Below are positions 1 to 9,136 of a DNA stretch of 64,000 nucleotides, piece after piece. The position numbers and the translations under genes are program-made. Origin of the DNA: Halioxenophilus sp033283405. GTDB taxonomy: Bacteria; Pseudomonadota; Gammaproteobacteria; Pseudomonadales; Cellvibrionaceae. Below the pieces are notes generated by a model, which was not told the origin of the DNA, did not search any database, and saw nothing but the letters and a program-made list of their open reading frames with translations. The DNA lies in NCBI RefSeq assembly GCF_033283405.1, contig NZ_JAWMQR010000002.1:186001-250000 (forward strand), written 5' to 3'. Position 1 is the first letter of the stretch. Each line of letters starts with the position of its first letter.

Positions 1-201
1 GTGTTAGCGGCCGATGCCTTTGCCTTCCAGCGTGAACACGGCGGCCTGACTGCCGAGAATGGTGAGGCCTACCGCCAGGCGATTCTCGCCATCGGCAACA
101 GCAAAGAGCTGATGCAGAGCTACCAAGCCTTCCGCGGCCAGGAGCCCGGTGTCGAAGCCTTGATGGTCCGCCGCGGGCTAGAGACACAATCCCTTCAGTA
201 A
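1..201 (+). CDS. M3-family metallopeptidase (Dcp/oligopeptidase A-like), C-terminal end only
   Basis: The frame is open from the left edge of the window and stops at 199-201, so only about 66 C-terminal residues are present. The text FAFQREHGGLTAENGEAY followed by ILAIGNSKELMQSYQAFRGQEP and a terminal RRGL matches the C-terminal helices of M3 zinc peptidases of the peptidyl-dipeptidase Dcp / oligopeptidase A type, where a GGS/GNS turn precedes a YxxFRGRxP motif. The zinc site (HEXXH) lies upstream of the window and cannot be checked. The family degrades short peptides in cytoplasm or periplasm. The GTG at position 1 is an internal codon, not a start. Confidence 0.8.
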   Translation: MLAADAFAFQREHGGLTAENGEAYRQAILAIGNSKELMQSYQAFRGQEPGVEALMVRRGLETQSLQ

Positions 202-348
202 TTGCGGACGGGGTAATCGGCAGCCGCGTGAATCGCCGCTGCCGTTGCCCCCAAAGCATCTAATTAGTCGCCTTCATCCGCCGCCATTCAACAACACCCC
301 TCAACACCCCCCCCCCAGCAGCACTGAGCGAACACCCCGCCAGCGGTA

Positions 349-1440
349 TTAATGGTGATCAGAAATGTTAAGCCCGGAGAAATTAAGATAGTGACGATAA
401 TTTTTCTGGTAAACCGACTCCCCCATCAGGGCAATTTGCCGCTCCATAAAAGGCTTGAGCATCCCCGCCAATTGGCCATCGGCCACGGCCAGAGCAAACG
501 CCTCCACGCTTGAAAGCGCCCCGGCATCGGCCACCTTGCGCAACAGGTAGTCGGAGCTTTTCTCAGGTCTGAGTGCCACCTTCGGCAGCGCCTGCAACCA
601 GGGGTTTTGATGCAAAATCCGCTTCGCCTTGCGCCAGGTGGCGTCGATCAGAATCAGGTGTTCATACACCTGCAGGGCGCCGGTTTGGTCGTCGGCCTCA
701 CTGCCAATATTGGTCGCATCGGGAAACAGCAACGCCAATTTACTTTGCCGCAGCGGCGCAAAGTGCTCCCCTTCCTTCACCAACACTGCAGGGTAGCGCT
801 GCTTGATTAACGACACGGTGGAGAGAGTGCGGCCGCGCTCTTCCGGGTGGCGCAAAATGGTAATCGGCGGTGGCGGCAGAATCGGATCAATAGCACCACA
901 ATTACAGACCCGCTTGGGCAGCGCACAACCAAAGCAGTAACGGCTGGCGCTAAGCGGATGGTGATAGATGGCCGTGCGTTTGAATTTATTTTCCGCCCGG
1001 TGCAACCGCACGCCGATTAGCTGGCCGGCCTCATCCACCTGCAGTTCAATCTCGCGCCGGGCAATGCCCTGCTCCAGCTTGGTGGCATCAACCACCGCCA
1101 GCCGATAACAGTGATCGGCAACGGCCAACGGCTCACCAGCAACCATCAGCACATGGCCGCTGTCTCCGGATTTCGGCAACTTGTCTTTGCGCCAAGCAAG
1201 CAGATTACCGGGTTTCAAATTGGCCAAACGGTTACTGCCGATCTCCTGCAAGATGGCAAAGTAGTGAACCGCTTTGGGCCTGGCTAATTGGTAGGGTTTA
1301 CTGAGCTGCAACTGCTCAAACAGCAGGTTGATCAACCCCGAGCAGTCGCAGGCGATAGCCTCGCCGGTGACCACTGGCTCGCGGGCGAAAGCGCGGTTGG
1401 GCAGTGCCAACCAATGATTCAACAGTTGCTCTGGGGTCAA
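349..1440 (-). CDS. NlpC/P60-like domain fused to DTW-domain (tRNA acp3U transferase-like) protein
   Basis: The protein is about 363 residues. The C-terminal half (from about residue 172) is a DTW domain: a Cys cluster CFGCALPKRVCNCG (a metal-binding Cx2C pattern), then LILIDATWRKAKRIL, the DxTW signature of TapT/DTWD enzymes that add the aminocarboxypropyl group of SAM to uridine in tRNA. The N-terminal part carries ACDCSGLINLLFEQL and later SGHVLMVAG, which look like the catalytic Cys and His motifs of NlpC/P60 papain-like hydrolases. I chose the TTG at 1438-1440 because AGGA lies just upstream; the upstream gene stops at 1454, leaving a short gap. Open-frame sequence further upstream overlaps the neighbour and is unlikely to be coding. 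The fusion is unusual; the function of the N-terminal part is inference. Confidence 0.75.
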   Translation of the reverse strand: MTPEQLLNHWLALPNRAFAREPVVTGEAIACDCSGLINLLFEQLQLSKPYQLARPKAVHYFAILQEIGSNRLANLKPGNLLAWRKDKLPKSGDSGHVLMVAGEPLAVADHCYRLAVVDATKLEQGIARREIELQVDEAGQLIGVRLHRAENKFKRTAIYHHPLSASRYCFGCALPKRVCNCGAIDPILPPPPITILRHPEERGRTLSTVSLIKQRYPAVLVKEGEHFAPLRQSKLALLFPDATNIGSEADDQTGALQVYEHLILIDATWRKAKRILHQNPWLQALPKVALRPEKSSDYLLRKVADAGALSSVEAFALAVADGQLAGMLKPFMERQIALMGESVYQKNYRHYLNFSGLNISDHH

Positions 1441-1453
1441 ATAAAAATTCCTG

Positions 1454-2455
1454 TTAACGCTCAAGCCAACGACTCGGATCGGCCCGGTGCCAACGGCGAA
1501 AATCCTGAATGCCGTAGTACTCCTGATCCTCGCCCACCGCATCGGTAAAGCCATCGTAGCGCCAGGCAAACTGCGACCACCACTGGCCACGGTCGGGGAA
1601 GAGCATAAACTCCGCTGGCACCGTAGCCTGACCCACGGCATGCAGTTCACGCCCTAAATTATCGTGCAGGATCACCTCCACCTTATCAGGCCGGGGGCCG
1701 GCCCGCTCCAATACCCGGCGCACACCGCCGGTTACCGGGGCGATCACGCCATCGCGAAAAATATAACCACCCACCACCTTGGTATCGCGGCTGTTGTCCC
1801 AATCCTTGGCCAACAGATGCCAGCCGTTGTTGGCATCCGCCGACGACCAGCTGTAACCACCCGGTACCACCTTCTCCAAAAAACGGGGGCCGTTGGAGCC
1901 GTCTCGAATGGAGAAACAGTTAACCTCATACATCTGGCCATCCAACTCGACGGTGCCCTCAATTCGGCCCGGCTGTTCAAAATGGAGTTTAAAGGCTTTG
2001 TCTTCCTTGGTGACCGAGCCGATCACATTGGGCTCACAGCTGGCGGTAAACAGCAGGTCCAATTTAAAGCCTTCACGGTCGTAACCCAGACGAAATTGCT
2101 GCATCGGTTTTAGTGTGCGAATCGACATCGACCAGGGGGTAACAAAATCGTATTTGTCGTAATCAATGCCGTAACGCCCCTCCGGTAGCACGCGCATCTG
2201 CTGCCAATCAAAGAAGAGAAAATTCCAAACATTCTGGCCGGTAAGATTTTTGGCCGAGGTATCCCACATGGCCGGGCCACCCAACATGCAGTTCATATTG
2301 GGGCGAAAGTGATTGTAAAAAAAACCGTTGATGTTCTGCTCAGGAATGGCCCAGGAAAACCAGGAGCTGTCGGTCCAGTAGGGGTCGTCGGTTAGATTTA
2401 GATTGAGGTGGTCGGCAATATCAGGGGTCAGTTCCTGTTTGGGGGTAGGTGACAT
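1454..2455 (-). CDS. DUF7064/DUF7065-like uncharacterised protein
   Basis: The protein is 333 residues, rich in Trp, Tyr and Phe, with text such as DKYDFVTPWSMSIRTLKPMQ and YDREGFKLDLLFTASCEPN. This resembles the DUF7064 family (beta-rich, lipocalin/CrtC-like folds annotated as hypothetical proteins in sphingomonads, mycobacteria and marine gammaproteobacteria). No signal peptide is visible. I chose the ATG at 2455 because GGAG lies 8 bases upstream; an ATG-containing extension to 2533 lacks such a site. The gene ends just before the NlpC/DTW gene and probably shares a transcript with it. Function unknown; the family assignment comes from remembered sequence patterns. Confidence 0.65.
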   Translation of the reverse strand: MSPTPKQELTPDIADHLNLNLTDDPYWTDSSWFSWAIPEQNINGFFYNHFRPNMNCMLGGPAMWDTSAKNLTGQNVWNFLFFDWQQMRVLPEGRYGIDYDKYDFVTPWSMSIRTLKPMQQFRLGYDREGFKLDLLFTASCEPNVIGSVTKEDKAFKLHFEQPGRIEGTVELDGQMYEVNCFSIRDGSNGPRFLEKVVPGGYSWSSADANNGWHLLAKDWDNSRDTKVVGGYIFRDGVIAPVTGGVRRVLERAGPRPDKVEVILHDNLGRELHAVGQATVPAEFMLFPDRGQWWSQFAWRYDGFTDAVGEDQEYYGIQDFRRWHRADPSRWLER

Positions 2456-2680
2456 CAATGTTTCTCCGCGGGTCAACCATCTGCACCGCCAGAGACAATT
2501 ATCCGGCTGCACTGCTGGGCGCTTGTGGCTCATTATTATTTAGCCGTTATAATGCCGCAAACCGGTACGCACTGCCACGCCCTCTCAATTGGGTAACCGG
2601 TTTTTACCGCAGTTTTTGCAAGGCTCAGGCCCACTGAATAATAATAATTTTTGGCCACGGGCCAACACAGCGGATTAGAG

Positions 2681-3361
2681 ATGACAGGACAGATAATAAT
2701 AATTAATGGCACCTCGGGCTCGGGCAAATCAACCACCTGTGAGCTGTTTGCCAAAAGCGCTGAGGATTTCTGGCTGGTTTACGGCATTGACCATTTTCTG
2801 GGTTCCACCTACCCCAAGGCTTACAGCCACGGTGGTGAACGCAGTGAGCAGGGCATCTACACCTACCCGGTCGACAGCAACGACCCCAACAGCGCCTGGC
2901 GCTGGGGCATGCAGGCGCAGGCCCTCAAAGCCTTTGCTGTCTTTCACGAGTGGGTCGCCACGGCCGCGCGCGAAGGCTGCAATATTATCGTCGACCATAT
3001 TTTATTAACCGACCCGCCCCTGCTGCAGGATTGCATCCGCCGCCTGCACGGATTACCGGTATTAATAGTGACCCTCAAGCCCGACTACGAGGTGCTGCTG
3101 AAAAGAGTCGAACAGCGCAACATCGGTAAGCGCTTCTCAAATTCCAATCTCAATGAAGAGCAGGTGGCCAAATCGAAAGAGCGTCTGGCACGCCTGCGCC
3201 CCTGGTTTTACGAAGAGGTCTATCGCAATACGGTTTGCGACTTGGCCATTGATACCGTCGCTCACACACCCGAGTCGGTCTGCGCCCAAATTAAAGCGCG
3301 GCTGGCAGAAGGGCCGGGCAGCGCAGTCGCCGAGCTCGCCCGGCAGTTTGCTATTCAATAA
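2681..3361 (+). CDS. Chloramphenicol phosphotransferase-like P-loop kinase
   Basis: The protein is about 226 residues and begins with TGQIIIINGTSGSGKSTTCELF, a Walker A P-loop (GTSGSGKST) at residues 9-17. The next block, FWLVYGIDHFL, and later IIVDHILLTDPPLLQDCI and VTLKPDYEVLLKRVEQRNIGK match the CPT/AAA-kinase group whose founder is Streptomyces chloramphenicol 3-O-phosphotransferase. Most members in proteobacteria have unknown substrates, so resistance should not be assumed. The ATG at 2681 starts directly before the beta-1 strand; an in-frame ATG at 2651 would add ten residues of low homology. The gene is divergent from the DUF7064-like gene, with a shared 225-bp AT-rich promoter region. 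Confidence 0.75.
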   Translation: MTGQIIIINGTSGSGKSTTCELFAKSAEDFWLVYGIDHFLGSTYPKAYSHGGERSEQGIYTYPVDSNDPNSAWRWGMQAQALKAFAVFHEWVATAAREGCNIIVDHILLTDPPLLQDCIRRLHGLPVLIVTLKPDYEVLLKRVEQRNIGKRFSNSNLNEEQVAKSKERLARLRPWFYEEVYRNTVCDLAIDTVAHTPESVCAQIKARLAEGPGSAVAELARQFAIQ

Positions 3362-3385
3362 GCCGATTTAAAACACCGACTTCAG

Positions 3386-4723
3386 TTAATCGGTCGCAGC
3401 GTTTTCGGATTGAGCCATCAGCAGCGGCTGAAAATAAGCCCACACCTTGGCATCGCAGGCCGTGGCTTTCTCCATAGCCGCTACAGCTTCAGGTAGACGC
3501 TGTAATTTTTGATAAGCCTCGCACAGAAAGGAGTAACAGATAGCGCGATTGTGGGCGGAGCCATGTTGATAATCAGCCAACGATGCCAGCATTGACTGCA
3601 ATCCGCGATCGGTGTCACCAAAGCGGATATCAACTGCGGCTTGCGTGGCGCGCACCGCAGTTTCCCAGCCAATCTGAGCCATAGCACTGGCGACCAGCTC
3701 CCGAATAGAATCCCCATCCTCATAACCCAGGCTAAGCTCGCCATAGGCAATATTATTCTCCAGCACATAGCGTACAAATTGCCGTTGATCTCCCTCCGGC
3801 AGCGAAGCATCTTCACCCGACTGCAACAGGCGCAACGCATGTTTCTGCCAATATAAAAATTCCGCATATTGGCAGTTACTGGAGTATCCATAACCCAACA
3901 ACTGACACAGCAGGATGCTACGCTCAAAATCTGGGCAGCTTTGTACGTAATCGATAATCGCTTGCGGCTGGGCACGTAGAAAGAGCACGTAGGCCATGCC
4001 GACGTGGTAGCTGTAATTCTGTTCAACTTGGTCGCTGGTGCGGGCAAAAAGCAGGGCCCAGATGCGGCGACCATCACTCACCAAGCCTGGTCGTTTAATG
4101 GAGCCAAATAAGGCCAGAAAAAACAGTAAGCTATTCACCACCCCAAACAGCATGCAGTAAAAATTCCATTGACTACCACTCGGGGCTGAGTACGCCAATG
4201 CGAGAGCTAGCATGGCCAAGCACAAATTCATAAGTCCTCCAGCCGCCAAGGTAGCCACCAGTCGCCAACGCTGCCTTTTATCGGGCGGAAACAGGCAGTA
4301 AGCCAACCCCAATGTAGGTGACGTACAAAATTGCCAGAGGGTATTGCGCCCTTGTAGCGTCCACAGAGGTTTGCCTTCGCCAATTATCACCGCAGGACAC
4401 TGCCCACCTACAAGCAAAGCCACGGTAAAATGCGCTAGTTCATGGGCAATTACCGCCATTACCGTCATGACGCTATACCAAGCCACTGCAAGCAGCAAAA
4501 ACCAGAGAATGGAATCGGGCTGCCAGCGAATCAACCATTCGCTGCCAACAATCAATAGTGGATAAAGCAGCCAAAAACGTCGGCCTTTGCGTGTCACACG
4601 GCGCTGCCAGCAGTTGGGACAAAAACGTTTATTCTGGGACTGGACCACAAATAAACTGGTTAATGACGATTGGCAACCACAGCCACAGCAACACACTTTT
4701 TCCTTGTGATCCGATTCCTGCAT
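3386..4723 (-). CDS. Membrane zinc metallopeptidase (HELAH) with N-terminal zinc ribbon and TPR-like C terminus
   Basis: The protein is 445 residues. Residues 11-38 contain CCCGCGC and CPNC, a probable zinc ribbon. Hydrophobic segments follow (about 52-92), then HELAHF at residues 94-99, an HExxH-type zinc motif in a membrane helix as in M50 site-2-protease-like enzymes, and more membrane segments to about residue 230. The C-terminal half is soluble and alpha-helical with repeat-like text (CYSFLCEAYQKLQRLPEAVAAMEKAT is TPR-like). Cleavage of a membrane or secreted protein is plausible but the substrate is unknown. The start at 4723 has AAGG upstream. The gene follows glutaminase with a 22-bp gap, so the two may be co-transcribed. 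Confidence 0.6.
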   Translation of the reverse strand: MQESDHKEKVCCCGCGCQSSLTSLFVVQSQNKRFCPNCWQRRVTRKGRRFWLLYPLLIVGSEWLIRWQPDSILWFLLLAVAWYSVMTVMAVIAHELAHFTVALLVGGQCPAVIIGEGKPLWTLQGRNTLWQFCTSPTLGLAYCLFPPDKRQRWRLVATLAAGGLMNLCLAMLALALAYSAPSGSQWNFYCMLFGVVNSLLFFLALFGSIKRPGLVSDGRRIWALLFARTSDQVEQNYSYHVGMAYVLFLRAQPQAIIDYVQSCPDFERSILLCQLLGYGYSSNCQYAEFLYWQKHALRLLQSGEDASLPEGDQRQFVRYVLENNIAYGELSLGYEDGDSIRELVASAMAQIGWETAVRATQAAVDIRFGDTDRGLQSMLASLADYQHGSAHNRAICYSFLCEAYQKLQRLPEAVAAMEKATACDAKVWAYFQPLLMAQSENAATD

Positions 4724-4745
4724 CCCGCATACCTTAATTTTACGC

Positions 4746-5663
4746 TCAACCAAAAATTGACCAGCCCGTGTGTTCAACCAACTTCTCCAATGCCGCGGAG
4801 CCGAGTTTGCTGTTGCCGATTTTATCCAGCCCCGGCGACCAGACTGCAATCGACGCGCGCCCCGGGGCGATAGCTAAAATGCCACCACCGACACCACTTT
4901 TTCCGGGTAAGCCTACCCGATAGGCAAATTCACCGGAGCCATCGTAGTGGCCGCACATCAACATCAATGAGTTGATGCGCCGCGCCCGCCGTGGCGAAAC
5001 CACGCGCACGCCGGTCACCGGGTTTTTACCGTCACCCGCCAAAAAAAGCCCGGCCCGGGCCAACTGCCGGCAACTCATGGCGATGGAGCAGTGGTGAAAA
5101 TAGGTGCCCAAAACGTAATCGACGGGATTTTTTAAGCGGCCAAAAGAGGCCATAAAATGGGCCAACGAAGCGTTGCGGTCACCGGTTTCCAACTCCGACC
5201 TGGCCACCTTGTCATCAATGGCGATAGTGTCGTCCTCGGCCAGGTAACGAACAAACTGCAGAATCTCCGCCAGCGTCTCTTTCGGCTGGTGGCCCATTAA
5301 AATGGCATCGACAATCGCCAGCGCGCCGGCATTGATAAACGGGTTGCGCGGCTTACCGCTCTCGTGCTCCAGCTGCACAATCGAATTAAACGGGTCGCCC
5401 GAGGGCTCGCGCCCAACCCGCGACCAGATGGCATCACCCAGTTTGCCCAATGCCAGGGTCAGGGTGAACACTTTGGAGATACTTTGAATGGAAAAGAGCT
5501 TGTCGCTGTCGCCGGCGACATACAGCTGGCCATCAACAGTGGCGACCGTGATGGCAAATTGATTGGGGTCGACACAAGCCAGTTGCGGAATATAGCTGGC
5601 CACCTGGCCGCGATCATCACTGGCGCCAATGGTGGCGACGATCTCTTCTAAAAATTTTTGCAC
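4746..5663 (-). CDS. glsA: Glutaminase
   Basis: The protein is 305 residues, the normal length for the serine-dependent glutaminase family, which hydrolyses glutamine to glutamate and ammonia. The beta-lactamase-like SxxK motif is SISK at residues 61-64. Other family blocks are visible: DGQLYVAGDSDKLFSIQSISKVF, GREPSGDPFNS, NPFINAGALA, GTYFHHCSIAM and GVGGGILAIAPGRASIAVWSPGLD. The start is a GTG at 5663 preceded by AGGG. It is alone on its strand except for the membrane peptidase behind it. Confidence 0.95.
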   Translation of the reverse strand: MQKFLEEIVATIGASDDRGQVASYIPQLACVDPNQFAITVATVDGQLYVAGDSDKLFSIQSISKVFTLTLALGKLGDAIWSRVGREPSGDPFNSIVQLEHESGKPRNPFINAGALAIVDAILMGHQPKETLAEILQFVRYLAEDDTIAIDDKVARSELETGDRNASLAHFMASFGRLKNPVDYVLGTYFHHCSIAMSCRQLARAGLFLAGDGKNPVTGVRVVSPRRARRINSLMLMCGHYDGSGEFAYRVGLPGKSGVGGGILAIAPGRASIAVWSPGLDKIGNSKLGSAALEKLVEHTGWSIFG

Positions 5664-5748
5664 GCGACAGCCCTAATCAGCGCAAATTAACAAATTACTC
5701 CAGGCAGTATAGCCATTGCCTGTGGTGGCTGGCGTTACACGCAGACCA

Positions 5749-7176
5749 CTACAGGCTAACATCCAATACCGTTGCCGCCAGGTTGTAGTGGCCGTGCAGA
5801 TAACCACGATAATAGCCACTGCGTAATTTGGCGATGGAGAAAATCAGTTGCGATTTCTCGGTGATCACCACCCCCTTCTCTTTCGCCACCAACTCGGCAC
5901 CGGCCAGATCCAGGCGGCTGCCGGAAACATCGATGGCCGCGTCGCCGGAGAGAGACACATTGGTCCCCTCCAGATGGCTGTCGACCAACGTCAGCGCGGT
6001 ACCCGGCCCAGCGACACGTACGTTGTCCAGCAGCACCTTGGCGTTGCGCACAATTAACTGCTCCGCCTGCAGATCCTGCAACAACACCCGCTCGCAATTT
6101 TCGATCACTACGGTCTGGTAGTGGCCGCTGATGCGCAGCCGCTCACGGTTATCGACGCAGTGGTAGTCGCCCAGATTGGGCTCGATCACGGCCGCATCGC
6201 TGACGGCACTGTGATCGGGAAGAGTCGTGTCGGCGCGTAGAGCCGTTAACAGCCGCTGATTAAATTGTTGTGTGTGGCTGTGCATGGGCACGTGCTCAGC
6301 GCCATCAATCACCTGCAGATCGGCGTGAGCCAGTTGCCCGGCCAACATCTGCCCGGTACGCAACGGCGCCACGCCATCGCTGCCACCCCAAATCAGATGC
6401 ACCGGCTGCTGCAGGGTGTAGACCGCCGAGGAAAAATCTTCGTTTACCAACGACAGCGCGGCATTGGCGTTACTCTTGCCGTTAAAGACCCTGGCCCAGA
6501 TAAAATCGAAGCGGCCGATACTGCTCGTTGGATCGTGAATTTTATCCATCCAGCCCAAGCCGACCCCGGCAATCAGTTCACCAAAATTACGCGATGCATC
6601 CCCCAACAGCGGCACGGTATCGCCGGTGAATGAGCCCGCCTCTTCCTTCAAAAAAGCGGTGCGCTCCAAAATACCGGCGGCGTCCACCAATATCAGCGAG
6701 CGCACCGCCTCGGGAAAGAGCACGGCAAAGCGCAAACTCACCGCTGCGCCCATGGAGTGGCCCACCACGGTGATGGGTTGCTCGCTGATATCGCGCTTTA
6801 AGGCGTTTAACACCTTGGCGTAGTTGCTGGGCGAGTAGCGGCCGGCGGGGGCGTCAGAGCGGGCAAAGCCCGGCAGATCCACCAGCACCACATGAAAATC
6901 ATTCACCAGCGCCGGCACCACGGGCATCCAATCCTCCATACCCACCTGGCCCAGGCCATGCACCAGCAACAGCACCGGTTTGTCCTGGGCACCGGTTTCG
7001 GCAACAAACAGTTGGGAATTAAACACCGGCTCCAGAAACTGCCGGGTCCGCCACTCCTTGGGCAACTCCGCCGCCTGTACCAGCAGCGGCGCTAACCAAG
7101 CCAGCGCCAATAGATATTGCAAAGGCCGCAACCGATGGGAGGGAAAAAGAGAAGCTGCATTTTTCACTAAAGACAT
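5749..7176 (-). CDS. Exported alpha/beta hydrolase with C-terminal beta-helix-like extension
   Basis: The protein is 475 residues. Residues 15-36 form a hydrophobic signal peptide or anchor ending near AQAA-type text. Residues 45-320 are an alpha/beta hydrolase: HG oxyanion motif at 73-74, nucleophile elbow GHSMGA with Ser141, a late Asp in WGGSDGVAP and His in AEHVPMHSH. Residues 340-475 do not belong to that fold: they consist of short V/I/L-rich strands (VVIENCERVLLQDLQAEQL, VRNAKVLLDNVRVAG and similar), the look of a right-handed parallel beta-helix. An ester substrate outside the cytoplasm is likely; which one cannot be told. Confidence 0.75.
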   Translation of the reverse strand: MSLVKNAASLFPSHRLRPLQYLLALAWLAPLLVQAAELPKEWRTRQFLEPVFNSQLFVAETGAQDKPVLLLVHGLGQVGMEDWMPVVPALVNDFHVVLVDLPGFARSDAPAGRYSPSNYAKVLNALKRDISEQPITVVGHSMGAAVSLRFAVLFPEAVRSLILVDAAGILERTAFLKEEAGSFTGDTVPLLGDASRNFGELIAGVGLGWMDKIHDPTSSIGRFDFIWARVFNGKSNANAALSLVNEDFSSAVYTLQQPVHLIWGGSDGVAPLRTGQMLAGQLAHADLQVIDGAEHVPMHSHTQQFNQRLLTALRADTTLPDHSAVSDAAVIEPNLGDYHCVDNRERLRISGHYQTVVIENCERVLLQDLQAEQLIVRNAKVLLDNVRVAGPGTALTLVDSHLEGTNVSLSGDAAIDVSGSRLDLAGAELVAKEKGVVITEKSQLIFSIAKLRSGYYRGYLHGHYNLAATVLDVSL

Positions 7177-7395
7177 GATGATTCGCTAGCAATCAGATCA
7201 ATTTTGAGCGCGCCAACCTCAGGCTTAAGGAGGCTCAACGCAGCCGGAAAGTAATGCAATAGGACTTTTGAGCCCGCCTCAGGCTTGCGGTTCAATGGCG
7301 GGCTGTACTTGTCCGCAATGGCCAGGCAGCCCCTGGCGGGGTGCGCTGGACCAGGTGGGGAGCGCGATAGAATGATTATTCCTAGCGCAGCTCAA

Positions 7396-8001
7396 CTATT
7401 TGGCCGCGGGAATAATATCCGGATCGAAGGTGGCCTGTCCCTGGCCATTAAAGTAGGGAGTGCCAAAGAGCAGCAGTTCCATGGAGCCTGCCGCCAGGCT
7501 CTGATCAAACAGCAGCGCTACCCGCCCGCCCAGGTAGGGAGTCAAGGCGCCCAGCAGCTCTCTCGCCAGTGCGGTATCGGCAATGGCACAGTGCAGCACC
7601 ACGCCGCTTTTGTTGGCCTCGTCGCTAAAGGGCTCGATAGTAACGCCGCCCAACTGATGGCTGGCCAGCGCTGCCCCCAAGCGCTGGGCAATCTGCTCGC
7701 GGCTGGCCAGCCCTTCATGAGCAATAATCTGCAGATGAGGCGGTGCGCTGGCATGGCCTTCGGCAAACTGGTTTAACAGCGCCTGCACGGTCTGTTCGGC
7801 CGGCGCTGATGCCGCCACCCACTCACCTTGCCAGCTGACTTTGCGGCTATCGGAGATTACCGGCAGTGCCAGCAACACTCCCTGCTCATTCTGCTCCAGC
7901 ACTCGCGGCAGCGGGTACTGCTCGCCGGGTGTTAACCACAACACCAATAGCCCAGCGATCACCAGTATCACCGGAGCCCATAACCACCACATTTTTTTCA
8001 T
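7396..8001 (-). CDS. Hypothetical membrane-anchored protein
   Basis: The protein is 201 residues, beginning MKKMWWLWAPVILVIAGLLVLWL, a signal anchor. The remainder is soluble and periplasmic if the anchor is used. It contains a segment resembling a small alpha/beta domain (LQIIAHEGLASREQIAQRLGAAL), reminiscent of OmpA-like text but without the peptidoglycan-binding residues. The ATG at 8001 is preceded by GGGAAGAG at good spacing; open frame beyond it to 8091 is not needed. I do not recognise the family. Confidence 0.6.
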   Translation of the reverse strand: MKKMWWLWAPVILVIAGLLVLWLTPGEQYPLPRVLEQNEQGVLLALPVISDSRKVSWQGEWVAASAPAEQTVQALLNQFAEGHASAPPHLQIIAHEGLASREQIAQRLGAALASHQLGGVTIEPFSDEANKSGVVLHCAIADTALARELLGALTPYLGGRVALLFDQSLAAGSMELLLFGTPYFNGQGQATFDPDIIPAAK

Positions 8002-8119
8002 TGATCTCTTCCCGGCGCGCACAACAGAATAGAACGATTCACCCGCTCCCCGCGGGGGCGCCAGTGTAACAAAAACAGCTCCCAGGCCCAATCGGTCCGC
8101 CTGGTGAACACTGTCCCGC

Positions 8120-8479
8120 TTATTTCACCCCAACCGGAGAGCAATTTTTAATCACCACCTTGCCCTGCAACAGGTTGCCCTTGGAGTATTCATTGAAATA
8201 ACAGGTGTTGGTTTCAGGGTCGTAATTTTCGATCCAGAGGTTGTCATCTTTCCAGGTAGCAGCAATGTGCAAGCGACCTTCGGGTACCGACACCGACATC
8301 ACACCGCCATAATTTTTGACAAAGACCTGCTGAAAGTGAAAGTAGTAGGCCAGGCTGCCAACCAGCAACACCAGCGCGCAACTGATCAAGGCCGGCTTCC
8401 ATTTTTCCCGCTTACCCAACAGCACCAACAAACCGATGGCAATGGCGATAACCAGCATCCAATAAAAATAGGTAATCAT
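8120..8479 (-). CDS. Small hypothetical membrane protein
   Basis: The protein is 119 residues with two hydrophobic segments (about residues 3-22 and 30-48) and a soluble C-terminal domain with two cysteines (NTCYFNEYSK... VIKNCSP) that could form a disulphide. The ATG at 8479 has AGGAG six bases upstream, which decides the start. The gene lies head-to-tail behind a repeat block and just before the 201-residue anchored protein; both may belong to one transcript. No family recognised. Confidence 0.6.
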   Translation of the reverse strand: MITYFYWMLVIAIAIGLLVLLGKREKWKPALISCALVLLVGSLAYYFHFQQVFVKNYGGVMSVSVPEGRLHIAATWKDDNLWIENYDPETNTCYFNEYSKGNLLQGKVVIKNCSPVGVK

Positions 8480-8519
8480 AAGCAACTCCTCACACAGCGA
8501 TTAATTCCAGCACGCGCAC

Positions 8520-9130
8520 GTAAATTGATTCCGGGGGCAATTCAACCACGGGCGATCGCCGATCGCCCAACCGAGGTATCAATTTATTCCCGGGTAACCC
8601 CACCACGGGCGACCACCGATCGCCCCTACAGGTGAAATATTTGATCCTCGCAGTAATCCGAACCCCCGTAGGGCAGAAAACTGTTCCTTCGTTTTTTGCA
8701 TTCTCCGCCATCCATGGCGATCGGCGACCGGCGGTCGCCCAATCGAGGTATAAATTTATTCCCGGGTAACCCCATCACGGGCGATCGCCGATCGCCCCTA
8801 CGGGTGAAATATTTGATCCTCACTGTAATCCGAACCCCCGTAGGGCAGAAAACTGCTCCTTCGTTTTTTGCATTCCCCGCCATCCATGGCGATCGGCGAC
8901 CGGCGGTCTCCCAACCGAGGTATCAATTTATTCCCGGGTAACCCCACCACGGGCGACCACCGATCGCCCCTACGGGTGAAATATTTGATCCTCGCAGTAA
9001 TCCGAACCCCCGTAGGGCAGAAAACTGTTCCTTCGTTTTTTGCATTCCCCGCCATCCATGGCGGTCGCCCAACCGAGGTATCAATTTATTCCCGGGTAAC
9101 CCCACCTCGGGCGATCGCCGATCGCCCGCT
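8520..9130. repeat. REP-like composite repeat block
   Basis: Three near-identical composite units of about 170 bp in tandem fill the gap between the small membrane protein and PPK2. Each holds the hairpin GGGCGATCgccGATCGCCC (or a GACC variant) followed by CTAC, the linker GGTGAAATATTTGATCCT, a GTAGGGCAGAAAACTG...TTTTTTGC hairpin, then CCGCCATCCATGGCGG and the linker CAACCGAGGTATCAATTTAT. All open frames crossing the block are products of the repeat and were not called. Confidence 0.9.
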
Positions 9131-9136
9131 CGGCAT

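Noticed and set aside
202..348. Terminator after the M3 peptidase (GGCAGC...GCTGCC hairpin)
   Set aside because: A stem of about nine pairs with a mismatch can form, but there is no T run and the loop is loose, so I do not call it.
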